Positions 38,362 to 47,589 of a stretch of 49,014 nt of DNA are shown in pieces. Under the pieces are notes generated by a model. That model ran no database searches, was not told the origin of the DNA, and saw only the letters and a program-made list of their open reading frames with translations. Source of the stretch: Bacillus sp. FJAT-26390 (GTDB taxonomy: Bacteria > Bacillota > Bacilli > Paenibacillales > Paenibacillaceae); NCBI RefSeq assembly GCF_001682865.1, contig NZ_MAQX01000006.1, forward strand, positions 21,928 through 70,941, written 5' to 3'. Numbering within the stretch: the stretch's first letter is position 1; each line of letters starts with the position of its first letter. Made by a program: the position numbers and the translations under genes.

Positions 38362-39360
38362 TTACTCTTGTCGTTTGCCGGCTTCTTCCTCTTTAACCGT
38401 AGCCGCATCTTCCAATTTAGCTGCTTCCGAGCCGCCGTTTCTCTCCGGCTTCGTAGTTACGATCGGATCAAGATAACGCGCTGATGCAAGACCTGTCTTG
38501 CGGCGAACAATAATGAGCACGATAGCCCCTAGAATGAGCAGCAAAGCCAGCACCTGCGAAATTCTAACATTGCCGTATGCAGGGTCCAAATACCCTTGCT
38601 TGAACAGCACTTCCATTGGCGTCCATAGGGCATTGATGAATGAAGCAAGCCAAGATGGCCCGATAAAAGCCAAGCTGTCTGTACGAAGCGCTTCAATAAA
38701 GAAGCGGCCGATCGAATACCAGATAAAGTAGCTGGCCATCAGCTCGCCCGCACGCAAAAATTTCTGGCGGCGCAGCACGAGCAAGATGATAATGCCGACT
38801 AAGCTCCAGATCGACTCATACAAAAATGCGGGATGGCGATATACGCCTTGTACTAGCATCTGATCGACGATAAAGGATGGCAAATGCAGCGTATTGCGAA
38901 GGAATGACTCGCTAACCTCTCCGCCGTAAGCTTCCTGGTTCATAAAATTGCCCCAGCGTCCGATCATTTGGCCCGCAAGAAGTCCGGGCACACAAATATC
39001 CACTAAACGCCAGAAGTTATAGCCTTTGTAACGGAAGTAGAAAAATCCGCAAATAAAGGCTCCGATAATAGCGCCATAGATCGCGATGCCGCCATTCCAT
39101 ATTTTGAACACATCAATAAAGTTTCCTTTATAATCTTCCCACTTGAACGCCACATAATAAATTCGCGCTCCAATGATGGCGGAAGGAACGCCGAGCAGCA
39201 GCAAGTCCATAAACAAATCCGGCTTAATGCCGAAGCGTTTTCCTTCCTGCACGGCGAACAGCAGACCCACTAACGCCGCCGTTCCCAAAATAATGCCATA
39301 CCAATGCACTTCAATCGATCCTAACGTGAAGGCAATTGGATTTAGTATCAATGTCTTCAT
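38362..39360 (-). CDS. lgt: Prolipoprotein diacylglyceryl transferase
   Basis: Membrane enzyme that transfers diacylglycerol to the lipobox cysteine of prolipoproteins. The 332-aa protein has about seven membrane segments, the HWYGI motif near the N-terminus and the Lgt signature GRWGNFMNQEAYGG (134-147). The C-terminal 45 residues after the last helix (from about RRKTGLASARYLDP) are hydrophilic, Glu/Lys/Ala-rich and longer than in B. subtilis (269 aa). It lies 21 bp after hprK and 16 bp before ppaX in one operon. Confidence 0.96.
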   Translation of the reverse strand: MKTLILNPIAFTLGSIEVHWYGIILGTAALVGLLFAVQEGKRFGIKPDLFMDLLLLGVPSAIIGARIYYVAFKWEDYKGNFIDVFKIWNGGIAIYGAIIGAFICGFFYFRYKGYNFWRLVDICVPGLLAGQMIGRWGNFMNQEAYGGEVSESFLRNTLHLPSFIVDQMLVQGVYRHPAFLYESIWSLVGIIILLVLRRQKFLRAGELMASYFIWYSIGRFFIEALRTDSLAFIGPSWLASFINALWTPMEVLFKQGYLDPAYGNVRISQVLALLLILGAIVLIIVRRKTGLASARYLDPIVTTKPERNGGSEAAKLEDAATVKEEEAGKRQE

Positions 39361-39381
39361 TATTTTATATCCCCTTTAGGT

Positions 39382-40320
39382 TCAATCGTATTCATCCATA
39401 TCATCGGCAATCGTTTCCGTCAGCTTATTCGTAAATTGCAGCGCCGCATTGTAACCCATCCGTTTCAGACGGAAGTTCATCGCCGCAACCTCGATAATGA
39501 CTGCTAAGTTACGACCTGGACGTACAGGTACGGTCACGAGAGGAATATCCGTGTCGATAATGCGCGTTGTTTCTTCGTCTAGGCCAAGGCGGTCATACTG
39601 TTTGTCCTGCTGCCAGTTCTCCAGCTTGATAACTAGCCCGATACGCTTCTGCGTACGTACAGCACCTGCTCCGAACAGCGTCATCACATTAATGATCCCT
39701 AGTCCTCTAATTTCAAGCAAGTGGCGAATAAGCTCCGGCGCGCTGCCGTGCAGCTGCGCATCCGAGGTTTGCATAATCTCGACCGCATCATCGGCGACAA
39801 GCCGGTGGCCGCGTTTAACGAGCTCTAGCGCTGTCTCGCTCTTACCAATGCCGCTGCCTCCTGTAATGAGCATGCCGACGCCGTACACGTCAACGAGAAC
39901 GCCATGAATCGTAGCCGTTGGCGCTAGCTTTCTCTCAAGAAAATCAGTAATTCTGCTGGACAAAATCGTCGTTGCCACGTTGCTGCGCAGCAGCGGGATT
40001 TGCATCTCGGCCGATTGATCGATTAGCTCCTGAGGCGCTTCAAGCCCTCTAGTCAAAATAATACAAGGCGTGTCCTCATTGCATAGGCGCACCATACGAT
40101 CCTTGCGCTCTTCGCTGCCTAGCATATTTAAAAACGATATTTCCGTTCGGCCAAGCAGCTGAACACGCTCGCTTGGATGGTAATGGAAATATCCGGCCAT
40201 TTCAAGGCCTGGCCGATACAAATCATCTACCGTTATGGCACGCTTCATTCCGTCCTCGCCAGCTATAATTTCGAGCTGAAATTGTTTGACGAGCTCAGAT
40301 ACTTTCACTTTTTTCGGCAT
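39382..40320 (-). CDS. hprK: HPr kinase/phosphorylase
   Basis: HprK phosphorylates Ser46 of HPr/Crh when glycolytic intermediates are high, triggering CcpA-mediated catabolite repression, and reverses it by phosphorolysis. The 312-aa protein has an N-terminal regulatory domain (1-130), H139, Walker A GGSGIGKS (154-161), the ADDAVEI region and the HprK signature [18 protein letters not shown] 40320 has GGGAGG upstream; the frame extends eight codons without a better start. First gene of hprK-lgt-ppaX-yvoF. Confidence 0.97.
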   Translation of the reverse strand: MPKKVKVSELVKQFQLEIIAGEDGMKRAITVDDLYRPGLEMAGYFHYHPSERVQLLGRTEISFLNMLGSEERKDRMVRLCNEDTPCIILTRGLEAPQELIDQSAEMQIPLLRSNVATTILSSRITDFLERKLAPTATIHGVLVDVYGVGMLITGGSGIGKSETALELVKRGHRLVADDAVEIMQTSDAQLHGSAPELIRHLLEIRGLGIINVMTLFGAGAVRTQKRIGLVIKLENWQQDKQYDRLGLDEETTRIIDTDIPLVTVPVRPGRNLAVIIEVAAMNFRLKRMGYNAALQFTNKLTETIADDMDEYD

Positions 40321-40391
40321 CGTAGGGCCTCCCTCATATGACAACTGCTAGTGTGTGTATGTATGTTATTTTCCAATGTCTTCATCGTAAA

Positions 40392-40437
40392 GGAAAAAGG
40401 CGCTGAACGCAACGTTTCCTCCGCTGCCCAGCGCCTA
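40392..40437 (-). terminator. Terminator after the anti-sigma-like gene
   Basis: AGGCGCTG/CAGCGCCT arms and TTTTTCC on the minus strand, 4 bp behind the stop codon. Confidence 0.85.
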
Positions 40438-40441
40438 TCAT

Positions 40442-41806
40442 TTACTTAATAGGTATACTTATTGGCTTCCTTACATAGCCGATAAACTCCTCGATGTCGA
40501 AAGTTAACGGCTGCTTATAGTTTGCTTTCGGAATCCGAAAGACGTGGGTGACCTTATCCTCATCAGAGTTCCATTCCACGCCGCGGCTATCCGAGATCGG
40601 ATGCGCGATGCCAGAAGCATCCTTAAAGACGCCCTCATGCGCAAATAATTCATAGCCCGCCTTCTTATCGATCTCATCTAGTCCCAGCAAATCAAGCTTG
40701 ATCTCATATCCTTCCGCAGTTTCCTCCTTGCTGACTAACTGAAGCCTGTTTTGCGGTGAGGATATCGTCTCCATCTTATCCGTGTCGATCGTTACGCTTA
40801 GGTTTTTTTCAGATAGATACAAGCCGTCAGCGACTAACGTCAGCTTTTTGGGCCGATCGAAGTAGCTGCTCTTAAAATGTCTCGTTATCGACGAGTTGAG
40901 ATCGCCAAAGCCCGAATTCGTCTCATAGCGTCTGCCCTTCTCATCCACTAGCGCTACATGAATAAAGTCATTTGCGTGCAAATCGTTATTCGGATCAGCC
41001 TCGAAGGATAATGAAAATTGAAGAGGCGTAATAACGGCATCCTTCACCGTGAAGCGTTGTCCGCCCACCTCAAACTTTTGATTGATGGCGATATCCTCCC
41101 GCATCCCTGCGAACCGTTCATGCTCGATCGGGAAGTCGACCTCCAGCCACTGATTGCCTAGAAATAAGCTGAATTGCAAGCTCTCAGGCATAGGTGTGCC
41201 TTCCACCAATAACACATCCAAATAATCGTGTACCGGAACGCTCTCTCCAGCGGCGTCATCGCTTGGAAAATGTGATGAACCAATAGATGCCATCAAATCC
41301 GCACCGTCACTCGTTTTCAATTTATATTTTAGAAAACCAGTATTATTGTTTATACCGGGCCCCTCAGCCGTATACAAAATAACTAAACGCTGGTCATCCG
41401 CCAAAATATCCTTTACCGTAAATGTATAACCATTCTTCTCGGCTGACAGGTTAACAGGCTGAAAAAATTTATTTTCGACTGCAGACAGCAACGCCTTATC
41501 GCCTTGAATGAAGTCAACGTATCCGGTAAACCCCGGAATATCCTTCAGCATACCCGCAAAAGCAGGAGATACGCGCACGAACGCGGTAAGCAGCAAAAAT
41601 ATACTCAAAGCCGAAACGAACATAGCTACGCTCATTCTCTTCCTTCGTCCGCGTACCGCTCGCTTGCGGCCTTGCTCAAGTCCTCTTCGGATCGCTTCGT
41701 CAAGAAAATGATCAGGCATCTGACCCAGCTTCATCTCCACTTGATCCTTGTCACTCCGCAGTCTCTGATCTACCCGCTCGAAGCCCGTCTCCATTTCCGC
41801 GCCCAT
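40442..41806 (-). CDS. DUF4179-type membrane protein, putative anti-sigma factor
   Basis: A 454-aa protein with a cytoplasmic N-terminus (1-57, ending in a run of Arg/Lys), one membrane helix at about 58-80 (MSVAMFVSALSIFLLLTAFV) and a large extracellular domain. AFAGMLKDIPGFTGYVDFIQ after the helix resembles DUF4179 anti-sigma proteins of Paenibacillus and Bacillus. The gene start overlaps the ECF sigma gene by 56 bp, so the two are coupled. The likely role is to hold the sigma factor until an envelope signal is sensed; no signal can be named. GGAGGAGA precedes ATG 41806. Confidence 0.85.
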   Translation of the reverse strand: MGAEMETGFERVDQRLRSDKDQVEMKLGQMPDHFLDEAIRRGLEQGRKRAVRGRRKRMSVAMFVSALSIFLLLTAFVRVSPAFAGMLKDIPGFTGYVDFIQGDKALLSAVENKFFQPVNLSAEKNGYTFTVKDILADDQRLVILYTAEGPGINNNTGFLKYKLKTSDGADLMASIGSSHFPSDDAAGESVPVHDYLDVLLVEGTPMPESLQFSLFLGNQWLEVDFPIEHERFAGMREDIAINQKFEVGGQRFTVKDAVITPLQFSLSFEADPNNDLHANDFIHVALVDEKGRRYETNSGFGDLNSSITRHFKSSYFDRPKKLTLVADGLYLSEKNLSVTIDTDKMETISSPQNRLQLVSKEETAEGYEIKLDLLGLDEIDKKAGYELFAHEGVFKDASGIAHPISDSRGVEWNSDEDKVTHVFRIPKANYKQPLTFDIEEFIGYVRKPISIPIK

Positions 41807-42341
41807 ACCCTATCTCCTCCTTCATTTCAGTCATATCGGCTCTTAAGCATTTCAAACCTTTATTCAGCCAAGTGCGAATGGTCCCATCCGGCTTCTCTAG
41901 CAGCTCAGCTATTTCCGTTATCGTCATGTCCCGGTAATATTTCAGCGTGATGACCATACGGTAGTTTGCTGGGAGCTGCTGCACCTGTGCCGCCATATCA
42001 AGCCTTGCTGCCGCATCCGCTTCGTCTGCTCTCATTCCGTTGCCATATTGCTGAGCAATACCCTCAGTAGGACGCTCCCGCGTCTGCTTCTTCCGAGCAT
42101 CCATGCACACGCGAATCAATATTCGAATTGACCATGTCGTAAAAAATCGCGCTTCCCTTAAATCGCGCCGCTTCGTCCAAATCCGACAAACCGTCTCTTG
42201 CAATGCTTCCAGCGCATCCGCTTCATTGCGCATATATGAATAGGCAATGCCGTACATTTGCTGCTTATCCAGCTCAACACGTTGCAGGAAAGCCGCTTCA
42301 TCACCACGTATCGCCGCCTCCGCCAACTCCTCTTTATTCAT
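41751..42341 (-). CDS. ECF-type RNA polymerase sigma factor
   Basis: A 196-aa sigma-70 family protein with region 2 (about residues 12-80: YSYMRNEADALEALQETVCR, ARFFTTWSIRILIR) and region 4 (about 115-170: LPANYRMVITLKYYRDMTIT, EIAELLEKPDGTIRTWLNKG). SigV/SigM-like in size. ATG 42341 has GGGGGT upstream; the open frame extends further but without a start signal. The overlapping downstream DUF4179 gene is its probable anti-sigma factor. Such pairs usually autoregulate, but I could not identify a -35 AAC-type promoter with confidence. Confidence 0.92.
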   Translation of the reverse strand: MNKEELAEAAIRGDEAAFLQRVELDKQQMYGIAYSYMRNEADALEALQETVCRIWTKRRDLREARFFTTWSIRILIRVCMDARKKQTRERPTEGIAQQYGNGMRADEADAAARLDMAAQVQQLPANYRMVITLKYYRDMTITEIAELLEKPDGTIRTWLNKGLKCLRADMTEMKEEIGYGRGNGDGLRAGRSETAE

Positions 42342-42436
42342 GCTCCTACCCCCTATGCCGAGACTGCCGCTTTCTCGTTCAGCTTTTCTTTGACTATTAG
42401 ACGGCCGAGATGCGCAAACGGTTTTCGCAGCAGCGC

Positions 42437-42473
42437 ACAAAAAAAAGAACGACCGGATACTCCGATCGTTCTT
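42437..42473 (-). terminator. Terminator after the sugar ABC ATPase gene
   Basis: AGAACGA/TCGTTCT arms, an inner CGGA/TCCG pairing and eight T residues on the minus strand, 16 bp after the stop. Confidence 0.88.
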
Positions 42474-42488
42474 CTTCCATACTGTTTA

Positions 42489-43610
42489 TTAAGCTTCGAA
42501 AATGTTAAGTTCAGATGCTTTGTCGAACAAATGTACTTTGTTCATGTCAAGCGCAAGCTTAACGCTTGTGCCATCACGTAGACCGGAGCGGCCATCAACA
42601 CGAGCGATAACGGTGTCAGTGCCGATACCGTTCAGGTATAGGTACATTTCGTGACCAAGGTTCTCAGCAACCTCAACATTCGCGTTCACGATTGTTTGTG
42701 GGGAAGCTTCCAAGAATACTGGCTCTTCGTGAAGATCCTCTGGACGAATGCCAAGAATCACTTCTTTACCGATGTAACCTTTCGAGCGAAGCACTGCTGC
42801 TTTGCCTTCTGGAACAACTACGTCAACGCCGCTAGCTTTGAAGCGAAGCGCGCCGCCTTGCTCTGAAAGGGAACCGCTGATAAAGTTCATCGAAGGAGCG
42901 CCGATAAAGCCGGCTACGAAGATATTAACAGGGTGGTTGTACAGCTCTTCAGGAGAAGCCGTTTGTTGAATGAAACCGTCTTTCATAACAACGATACGGT
43001 CACCCATTGTCATTGCTTCGATTTGGTCATGCGTTACGTAGATTGTTGTTGTTTCAAGACGTTTAGTAAGCTTGCTGATCTCAGCGCGCATTTGTCCGCG
43101 AAGTTTCGCGTCCAAGTTGGAAAGCGGCTCATCCATCAAGAATACTTGCGGCTCACGAACGATTGCGCGTCCTAGAGCGACACGTTGACGTTGACCACCG
43201 GAAAGCGCTTTTGGTTTACGGTCTAGCAAATGCTCGATATCTAGAATTTTAGCAGCTTCACGAACACGTTTGTCGATGTCTGCTTTTTTGAATTTACGAA
43301 GTTTAAGGCCGAAAGCCATGTTTTGGTAAACGTTCATGTGCGGGTACAACGCGTAGGATTGGAATACCATCGCGATGTCGCGGTCTTTAGGAGCAACGTC
43401 GTTCACTAGGCGGTCGCCGATGAACAATTTGCCTTCCGAAATTTCTTCAAGGCCTGCAATCATACGAAGAGTTGTCGATTTACCGCAACCAGATGGTCCG
43501 ACCAATACGAGAAACTCTTTGTCTTTAATATCTAAGTTAACGTCAGTAACCGATGCTTTGTCAGTACCCGGGTATTTTTTGTAAATGCCTTCTAAACGTA
43601 CGCCTGCCAT
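42489..43610 (-). CDS. Sugar ABC transporter ATP-binding protein (MsmX/UgpC/MalK type)
   Basis: Energises carbohydrate ABC importers. The 373-aa protein has Walker [10 protein letters not shown] (38-46), Q-loop in [12 protein letters not shown], signature [15 protein letters not shown], Walker [17 protein letters not shown], and the H-loop [16 protein letters not shown] MalK-type regulatory OB domain (about 240-373) follows. Like B. subtilis msmX it is monocistronic, not beside permease genes, so it probably serves several transporters. A terminator follows. Members of this group are near-identical in motifs, so msmX is likely but not certain. Confidence 0.92.
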   Translation of the reverse strand: MAGVRLEGIYKKYPGTDKASVTDVNLDIKDKEFLVLVGPSGCGKSTTLRMIAGLEEISEGKLFIGDRLVNDVAPKDRDIAMVFQSYALYPHMNVYQNMAFGLKLRKFKKADIDKRVREAAKILDIEHLLDRKPKALSGGQRQRVALGRAIVREPQVFLMDEPLSNLDAKLRGQMRAEISKLTKRLETTTIYVTHDQIEAMTMGDRIVVMKDGFIQQTASPEELYNHPVNIFVAGFIGAPSMNFISGSLSEQGGALRFKASGVDVVVPEGKAAVLRSKGYIGKEVILGIRPEDLHEEPVFLEASPQTIVNANVEVAENLGHEMYLYLNGIGTDTVIARVDGRSGLRDGTSVKLALDMNKVHLFDKASELNIFEA

Positions 43611-43699
43611 GATAATTTTCCCCCTAGAAAGAAATTTCGATATGCCTATATCTTATCCCACTAGGGAAGCTGTGACTATGCACATACTTTACAAAAAAA

Positions 43700-44842
43700 C
43701 TAATTTCTTTTCGTAACTTTGTACAATAGCAAAATAATTTTGACTAATACGGCATCACGGAACTGGCGAACATCAAGCCCAGTCTCCTGTTTAAGCTTGT
43801 CCAAGCGATATAATAACGTATTGCGATGAATGTATAATTTTTTCGCCGTCTCACTAACATTGCAATCTAGCGTAAAAAAAGTGTCCAGCGTGCTCAGCAT
43901 TTCCGACTCTACGAACAAATCGGCTCTTTTTAGCGATTGCTCCAAATACTTGGAACGCTGCACCTCTGGTATGGCATTTAATAGACGCTCCAGCTGAAGC
44001 ATCCATGGGAGATGAATATTGGTGCCGACATGGAATTTACGCCCTAGATTAACCGTTTCCCTAAGCAGCATCGTTGTCTCTACCATTCCCTTGGCAGGTG
44101 ATGTTGGATGTGCGACTGCCAGATGGCATTCACCGATCCACTCGCTGGCAAGCATCTCATGCAGTCCAAGCCCAATCGAGGCTAGGCTGTCCTCAAGCGT
44201 TTCCTCTTCATGCTCGTCGAACGCATCTGAATCCTCATCCTTCAATAACGAAATGGAACCCCATATGAGCCACTCCTGGCTCTTTAGCGGAATAAGCAAT
44301 ACATCATCGGACATAAACGAGCGAAGCAGCTTCTCCAGTTCCGTATACGTCGCTTGCTTCATACCCGATTGTTCCGTTACGAGCAAAAATGGAATCATTT
44401 CATTAAACAAACGGCTGCCAACGGTCAAATGATCGGGCAAGGAGTAGGCAGGCTCATTCGACTCCAGCTGCTTCTGAATCCAATCGCCTAGTTTAAGCGC
44501 TTGCCTTTCGGTTTCAGATAGGGCCGCGGACTTTTTCTCAGCCAATGCGCCGCGATTAAGCTGCAGCGTCCAACTGATCAACTCTTTCTCAGTAGCTTGC
44601 AGAGTTTGACTTTCAATTTCTAGTAGTTCTACATCATATTCAGTAAAGGAGATAACAATCCAAGTTTTCCCGTCGTTCTCAACGCGCTGTCCTTCTATGG
44701 AGGAAGATAACGGATTATCGCCTAACCATACCTCGGAAGCGTTACTTACTAAATCGCTCCACTCCGCTATCGATTTCGAAACAACATGTACCGGACAGTT
44801 CAAAATGTGCTGCAGTGGCTTCAACCAATCTGTCGTGCTCAT
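43700..44842 (-). CDS. PucR/CdaR-type transcriptional regulator
   Basis: A 380-aa protein with a C-terminal PucR-type helix-turn-helix (about 320-375: LDTFFTLDCNVSETAKKLYI, HRNTLLYRLDKLKQETGLD), the usual signature of CdaR/PucR regulators. The N-terminal and central regions (about 1-300) show no recognised domain, but the central part fits a GGDEF-like degenerate domain seen in CdaR proteins. ATG 44842 has GGAGATAG upstream. It lies 89 bp upstream of the sugar ABC ATPase gene in the same direction, so it may control that gene; this is a guess from position. Confidence 0.85.
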   Translation of the reverse strand: MSTTDWLKPLQHILNCPVHVVSKSIAEWSDLVSNASEVWLGDNPLSSSIEGQRVENDGKTWIVISFTEYDVELLEIESQTLQATEKELISWTLQLNRGALAEKKSAALSETERQALKLGDWIQKQLESNEPAYSLPDHLTVGSRLFNEMIPFLLVTEQSGMKQATYTELEKLLRSFMSDDVLLIPLKSQEWLIWGSISLLKDEDSDAFDEHEEETLEDSLASIGLGLHEMLASEWIGECHLAVAHPTSPAKGMVETTMLLRETVNLGRKFHVGTNIHLPWMLQLERLLNAIPEVQRSKYLEQSLKRADLFVESEMLSTLDTFFTLDCNVSETAKKLYIHRNTLLYRLDKLKQETGLDVRQFRDAVLVKIILLLYKVTKRN

Positions 44843-44937
44843 TTCTCTATCTCCAATCTCCACAAGCGTTAGCGGCTGAGTGCGTCCTAACTGGACACGC
44901 AATTACGTTTAGCAGCTCCATAAAAGCAGGATAAAGG

Positions 44938-44984
44938 TTAAAAAGCTTATTCCTACTTCTATGTAGAATAACGCTTTTTTTCGT
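44938..44984 (-). terminator. Bidirectional hairpin after the tagO-like gene
   Basis: Imperfect arms AGCGTTATTCTAC and GTAGGAATAAGCT, with T runs at both ends, lie 27 bp after the TagO-like stop. Confidence 0.75.
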
Positions 44985-45010
44985 CATTGTACCACAAGAG
45001 CCCGCCTAAT

Positions 45011-45958
45011 TCAGCCTAATGCCAGTAAAAGAATGATCGACAGCAACGCGAACAGCGTCGCGATCAAATAAAGAAACGATACCGTTTGTACCTGGCTAAG
45101 CCCCCATTTCATCAAAATATGATGCGTATGCAGCTTGTCTGCCCGGTGCAGGCCCTTGCCGCTGATCAGCCTGCGGAGCATGACATATGCGGTATCAAAA
45201 ATAGGCAAACCAAGCGCCAGCATCGGTACAAGCAGCGTAATGAATGTCGCTCTCTTATACGTGCCGTCAACCGCAATAACGGCTAGTGTATAACCAAGAA
45301 AGGTGGCACCGGCATCACCCATAAAAATACGCGCTGGGTAAAAGTTATGCACCAAAAACCCAAAACTCGCTCCGGCAACAATCACCGCTAAAATAGCCGA
45401 ATTAGGCTGTCCGGTTATAAGTGCCACAGTTAATAACGTAAGTGCGGATAACGTGCAGACACCTGAAGCAAGCCCGTCAACGCCATCGATAAAATTGATC
45501 ATATTGATCAATCCAAATACCCACAGCATCGTCGTCAGCCACGAGAACCAATCAGGAAATGAAATAAACAGGTCCGTGAAGGGATTTGCGACACCTGCAA
45601 TTTTGATGTGGAATAAAGTTGGAATGGAAGCCGCCCCCATATAGAGAATGACGCGCGGCCATACTGGAAAGTCACGTCCCTTCGTCTTTGCCCTATCATC
45701 CAGCAGGCCAACGATGACGAGTACGGTGCCTCCCGTAACGATTGTCCATGTAAGCGGAGTAAAGCCGATAAAAATAAACATCGCAATGACGCAGCCGGCA
45801 AAAATAGCCGCTCCACCCATGAGTGGAATCGGCTTGTTATGTATTTTCCTTTGATTCGGTCTATCAACAAATCCGTGGCGCAGCGCAAGCTTCCGAAGCG
45901 GTGGTACGCTTGCAAATACAATCGCAAAGCTAATTAATGCCGCCAAACCGTATACCAT
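45011..45958 (-). CDS. Undecaprenyl-phosphate N-acetylglucosaminyl-1-phosphate transferase (TagO/WecA family)
   Basis: A polytopic membrane enzyme of the MraY/WecA family that starts wall teichoic acid or other polymer synthesis by moving GlcNAc-1-phosphate to undecaprenyl phosphate. The 315-aa protein has about ten hydrophobic segments and the catalytic loops LLDDRAKTKGRDF, MINFIDGVDGLASG, FMGDAGATFLG and the His-rich HRADKLHTHHILMKWG. Monocistronic, divergent from the FMN reductase gene. Probably tagO, but genomes of this group carry several paralogues, so no symbol is given. Confidence 0.9.
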   Translation of the reverse strand: MVYGLAALISFAIVFASVPPLRKLALRHGFVDRPNQRKIHNKPIPLMGGAAIFAGCVIAMFIFIGFTPLTWTIVTGGTVLVIVGLLDDRAKTKGRDFPVWPRVILYMGAASIPTLFHIKIAGVANPFTDLFISFPDWFSWLTTMLWVFGLINMINFIDGVDGLASGVCTLSALTLLTVALITGQPNSAILAVIVAGASFGFLVHNFYPARIFMGDAGATFLGYTLAVIAVDGTYKRATFITLLVPMLALGLPIFDTAYVMLRRLISGKGLHRADKLHTHHILMKWGLSQVQTVSFLYLIATLFALLSIILLLALG

Positions 45959-46043
45959 TGCAACTACCCCTTTTTTTATTTATTACCGTATGTATACATT
46001 GTTCCCTTATATCGATAAAATACAAGAAACAAATGATACCTGT

Positions 46044-46073
46044 TTGACCGAATTGACATGTTCGTGGTACGAT
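46044..46073 (+). promoter_or_regulatory. Possible promoter of the FMN reductase gene
   Basis: TTGACC (46044-46049), an 18-bp spacer and TACGAT (46068-46073). A second TTGACA lies at 46053-46058. Weak call. Confidence 0.35.
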
Positions 46074-46148
46074 TTAATCAAAGTACACTTATCGGATTAA
46101 TGTATTATTAATCTGCCACTATTTGATTGAGAAAGAGGAGCGCTGCAC

Positions 46149-46700
46149 ATGCCTAATATCGTTATTATTTCCGGTAGTCCAAATGCTTCGTCACGCTTGA
46201 ATGGAATCACTCAGTATGTAGAGCAGCAACTGCATGAGAAGGACTTATCGGTCAATCTTATTACCGTCGTTTCTTTGCCTGCTGAAGATCTCATTCATGC
46301 GCGTTTTGGCAGCCCTGCAATTGTTGAAGCTAATAAATTGGTTGAAGAGGCTGACGCTGTCATTATTGCAAGCCCTGTTTACAAAGCTTCCTTTACAGGC
46401 GTTTTGAAAACATTCCTTGATCTGCTTCCGCAAAAGGGTCTTGACGGTAAAATTATCGCTCCTCTTTTCATCGGCGGCACCATCGCTCATCTTCTCTCGA
46501 TCGATTACTCCCTTAAGCCGGTGCTAGCCTCGATGGGCGCTAAGCTATATGTTAGCGGCGTGTACGCAGTGGATTCGCAAATTAACCGTACGCAAGAGCC
46601 TAATGAAGCTCCAGTGTTCGAATTAAATGAAGAGCTGACTCTGCGGCTGACGGACACGGTCAACGAGCTGGTTCATGAGCTTTCGCTGCGCGGCAAATAA
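46149..46700 (+). CDS. NADPH-dependent FMN reductase (SsuE-like)
   Basis: A 183-aa flavodoxin-like protein. IISGSPNASSRLNG near the N-terminus forms the FMN phosphate loop, and IIASPVYKASFTGVLKTFLD (about 73-92) is the conserved family motif; FIGGTIAHLLSIDYSLKPVL matches SsuE-type reductases that supply FMNH2 to two-component monooxygenases such as SsuD. No monooxygenase gene lies nearby, so its partner is unknown; it may act as a general quinone/azo reductase. AGGAG lies eight bases upstream of the ATG. Only gene of its unit, with a strong terminator. Confidence 0.9.
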   Translation: MPNIVIISGSPNASSRLNGITQYVEQQLHEKDLSVNLITVVSLPAEDLIHARFGSPAIVEANKLVEEADAVIIASPVYKASFTGVLKTFLDLLPQKGLDGKIIAPLFIGGTIAHLLSIDYSLKPVLASMGAKLYVSGVYAVDSQINRTQEPNEAPVFELNEELTLRLTDTVNELVHELSLRGK

Positions 46701-46716
46701 CGGTATATAAACAAAT

Positions 46717-46767
46717 AAAGGTGTACGCTTGGAAGCAAACCGTTGCTTCTTGCGTACACCTTTTCTT
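46717..46767 (+). terminator. Terminator after FMN reductase
   Basis: GGTGTACGC/GCGTACACC arms with an inner GAAGCAA/TTGCTTC stem, then TTTTC. Confidence 0.88.
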
Positions 46768-46783
46768 ATTTAGTCCGTTAAAA

Positions 46784-46817
46784 TCAAAAAAACCGAAGAT
46801 CCTAAGATCTCCGGTTG
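46784..46817 (-). terminator. Terminator of the rRNA/tRNA operon
   Basis: ACCGGAGATC pairs with GATCTTCGGT around a short loop, followed by seven T on the minus strand, 22 bp after the last tRNA. Confidence 0.85.
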
Positions 46818-46839
46818 CAAGTTCGTTGTTAGAAAAAAA

Positions 46840-46915
46840 TGGTGAGTCATGTAGGATTCGAACCTACGACACCCTGATTAAAAGTCAGGTGCTCTACCAA
46901 CTGAGCTAATGACTC
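46840..46915 (-). tRNA. tRNA-Lys (TTT)
   Basis: Acceptor GAGTCAT/ATGACTC, encoded CCA, anticodon stem CTGACTTTTAATCAG with anticodon TTT, T-arm GGTTCGAATCC. Last gene of the operon, 76 nt. Confidence 0.96.
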
Positions 46916-46931
46916 ATGATGAGTAAAGAAA

Positions 46932-47016
46932 TGGTGGAGGATGATGGATTCGAACCACCGAACTCAGAGAGAGCAGATTTACAGTCTGCCGTGTTTAGCC
47001 ACTTCACTAATCCTCC
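46932..47016 (-). tRNA. tRNA-Tyr (GTA)
   Basis: 85-nt class II tRNA with a long variable arm (CTCTCTCTGAG region), anticodon GTA in CAGACTGTAAATCTG, acceptor GGAGGAT/ATCCTCC and encoded CCA. Confidence 0.96.
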
Positions 47017-47055
47017 ATACTATTACCTATTTTTCGCTTTAAACGAAAAATAAAG

Positions 47056-47131
<76 letters not shown>

Positions 47132-47147
47132 TTACTTTAAAGAAAAA

Positions 47148-47224
47148 TGGCGGAGCTGACGGGATTCGAACCCGCGGTCTCCTGCGTGACAGGCAGGCAT
47201 GTTGGGCCACTACACCACAGCTCC
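47148..47224 (-). tRNA. tRNA-Asp (GTC)
   Basis: Acceptor GGAGCTG/CAGCTCC, discriminator G, anticodon GTC in CTGCCTGTCACGCAG, T-arm GGTTCGAATCC, encoded CCA; 77 nt. Confidence 0.96.
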
Positions 47225-47258
47225 AAGTGGATCCGGATAATTCCGAATAAGAAAATAA

Positions 47259-47334
47259 TGGTGGAGGCTGACGGGATCGAACCGCCGACCCTCTGCTTGT
47301 AAGGCAGATGCTCTCCCAGCTGAGCTAAGCCTCC
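47259..47334 (-). tRNA. tRNA-Val (TAC)
   Basis: Acceptor GGAGGCT/AGCCTCC, anticodon TAC in CTGCCTTACAAGCAG, T-arm GGTTCGATCCC, encoded CCA; 76 nt. Confidence 0.96.
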
Positions 47335-47359
47335 TGGGTATTACAATAAAGAAAGGTAA

Positions 47360-47436
47360 TGGTAGCGGCGAAGGGGATCGAACCCCCGACCTCACGGGTA
47401 TGAACCGTACGCTCTAGCCAGCTGAGCTACACCGCC
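47360..47436 (-). tRNA. tRNA-Met, elongator type (CAT)
   Basis: Acceptor GGCGGTG with CGCCGC partner, anticodon CAT in ACGGTTCATACCCGT, encoded CCA; 77 nt. It has the standard first base pair and elongator D-arm rather than initiator features. A tRNA-Ile with modified CAU is less likely because the body resembles B. subtilis elongator tRNA-Met. First tRNA after 23S. Confidence 0.93.
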
Positions 47437-47589
47437 ACGCTTGTCCCCCGAATAGATGTCGTTTGCAGCGTTCGGGGACGCTTGCAAAGTCAGGAAATTT
47501 ACGCCCTGAAAACTGGATACGAAAGATTAGGTTTGCTGAAAACCTCTTTAACTGTGTCTGCTGGATGTATGGGTCGCAGCAAACGGTTT
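47437..47589 (-). other. Spacer between 23S rRNA and tRNA-Met, no 5S gene
   Basis: These 153 bp lie where a 5S gene would usually follow 23S. No 5S sequence is present. A stem GTCCCCGAA/TTCGGGGGAC (47443-47479) probably serves RNA processing, and CTGAAAACTGGATACGA resembles spacer sequence found between rRNA genes of Bacillota. Confidence 0.6.

Noticed and set aside
46721..46909. Plus-strand frame ending CRIRTYDTLIKSQVLYQLS
   Set aside because: It runs across the terminator and antisense to tRNA-Lys; a typical false gene over tRNAs.
47210..47395. Frame with SSAGRASALQAEGRRFDP
   Set aside because: It is a translation of the tRNA-Val/tRNA-Met region, another common false call.
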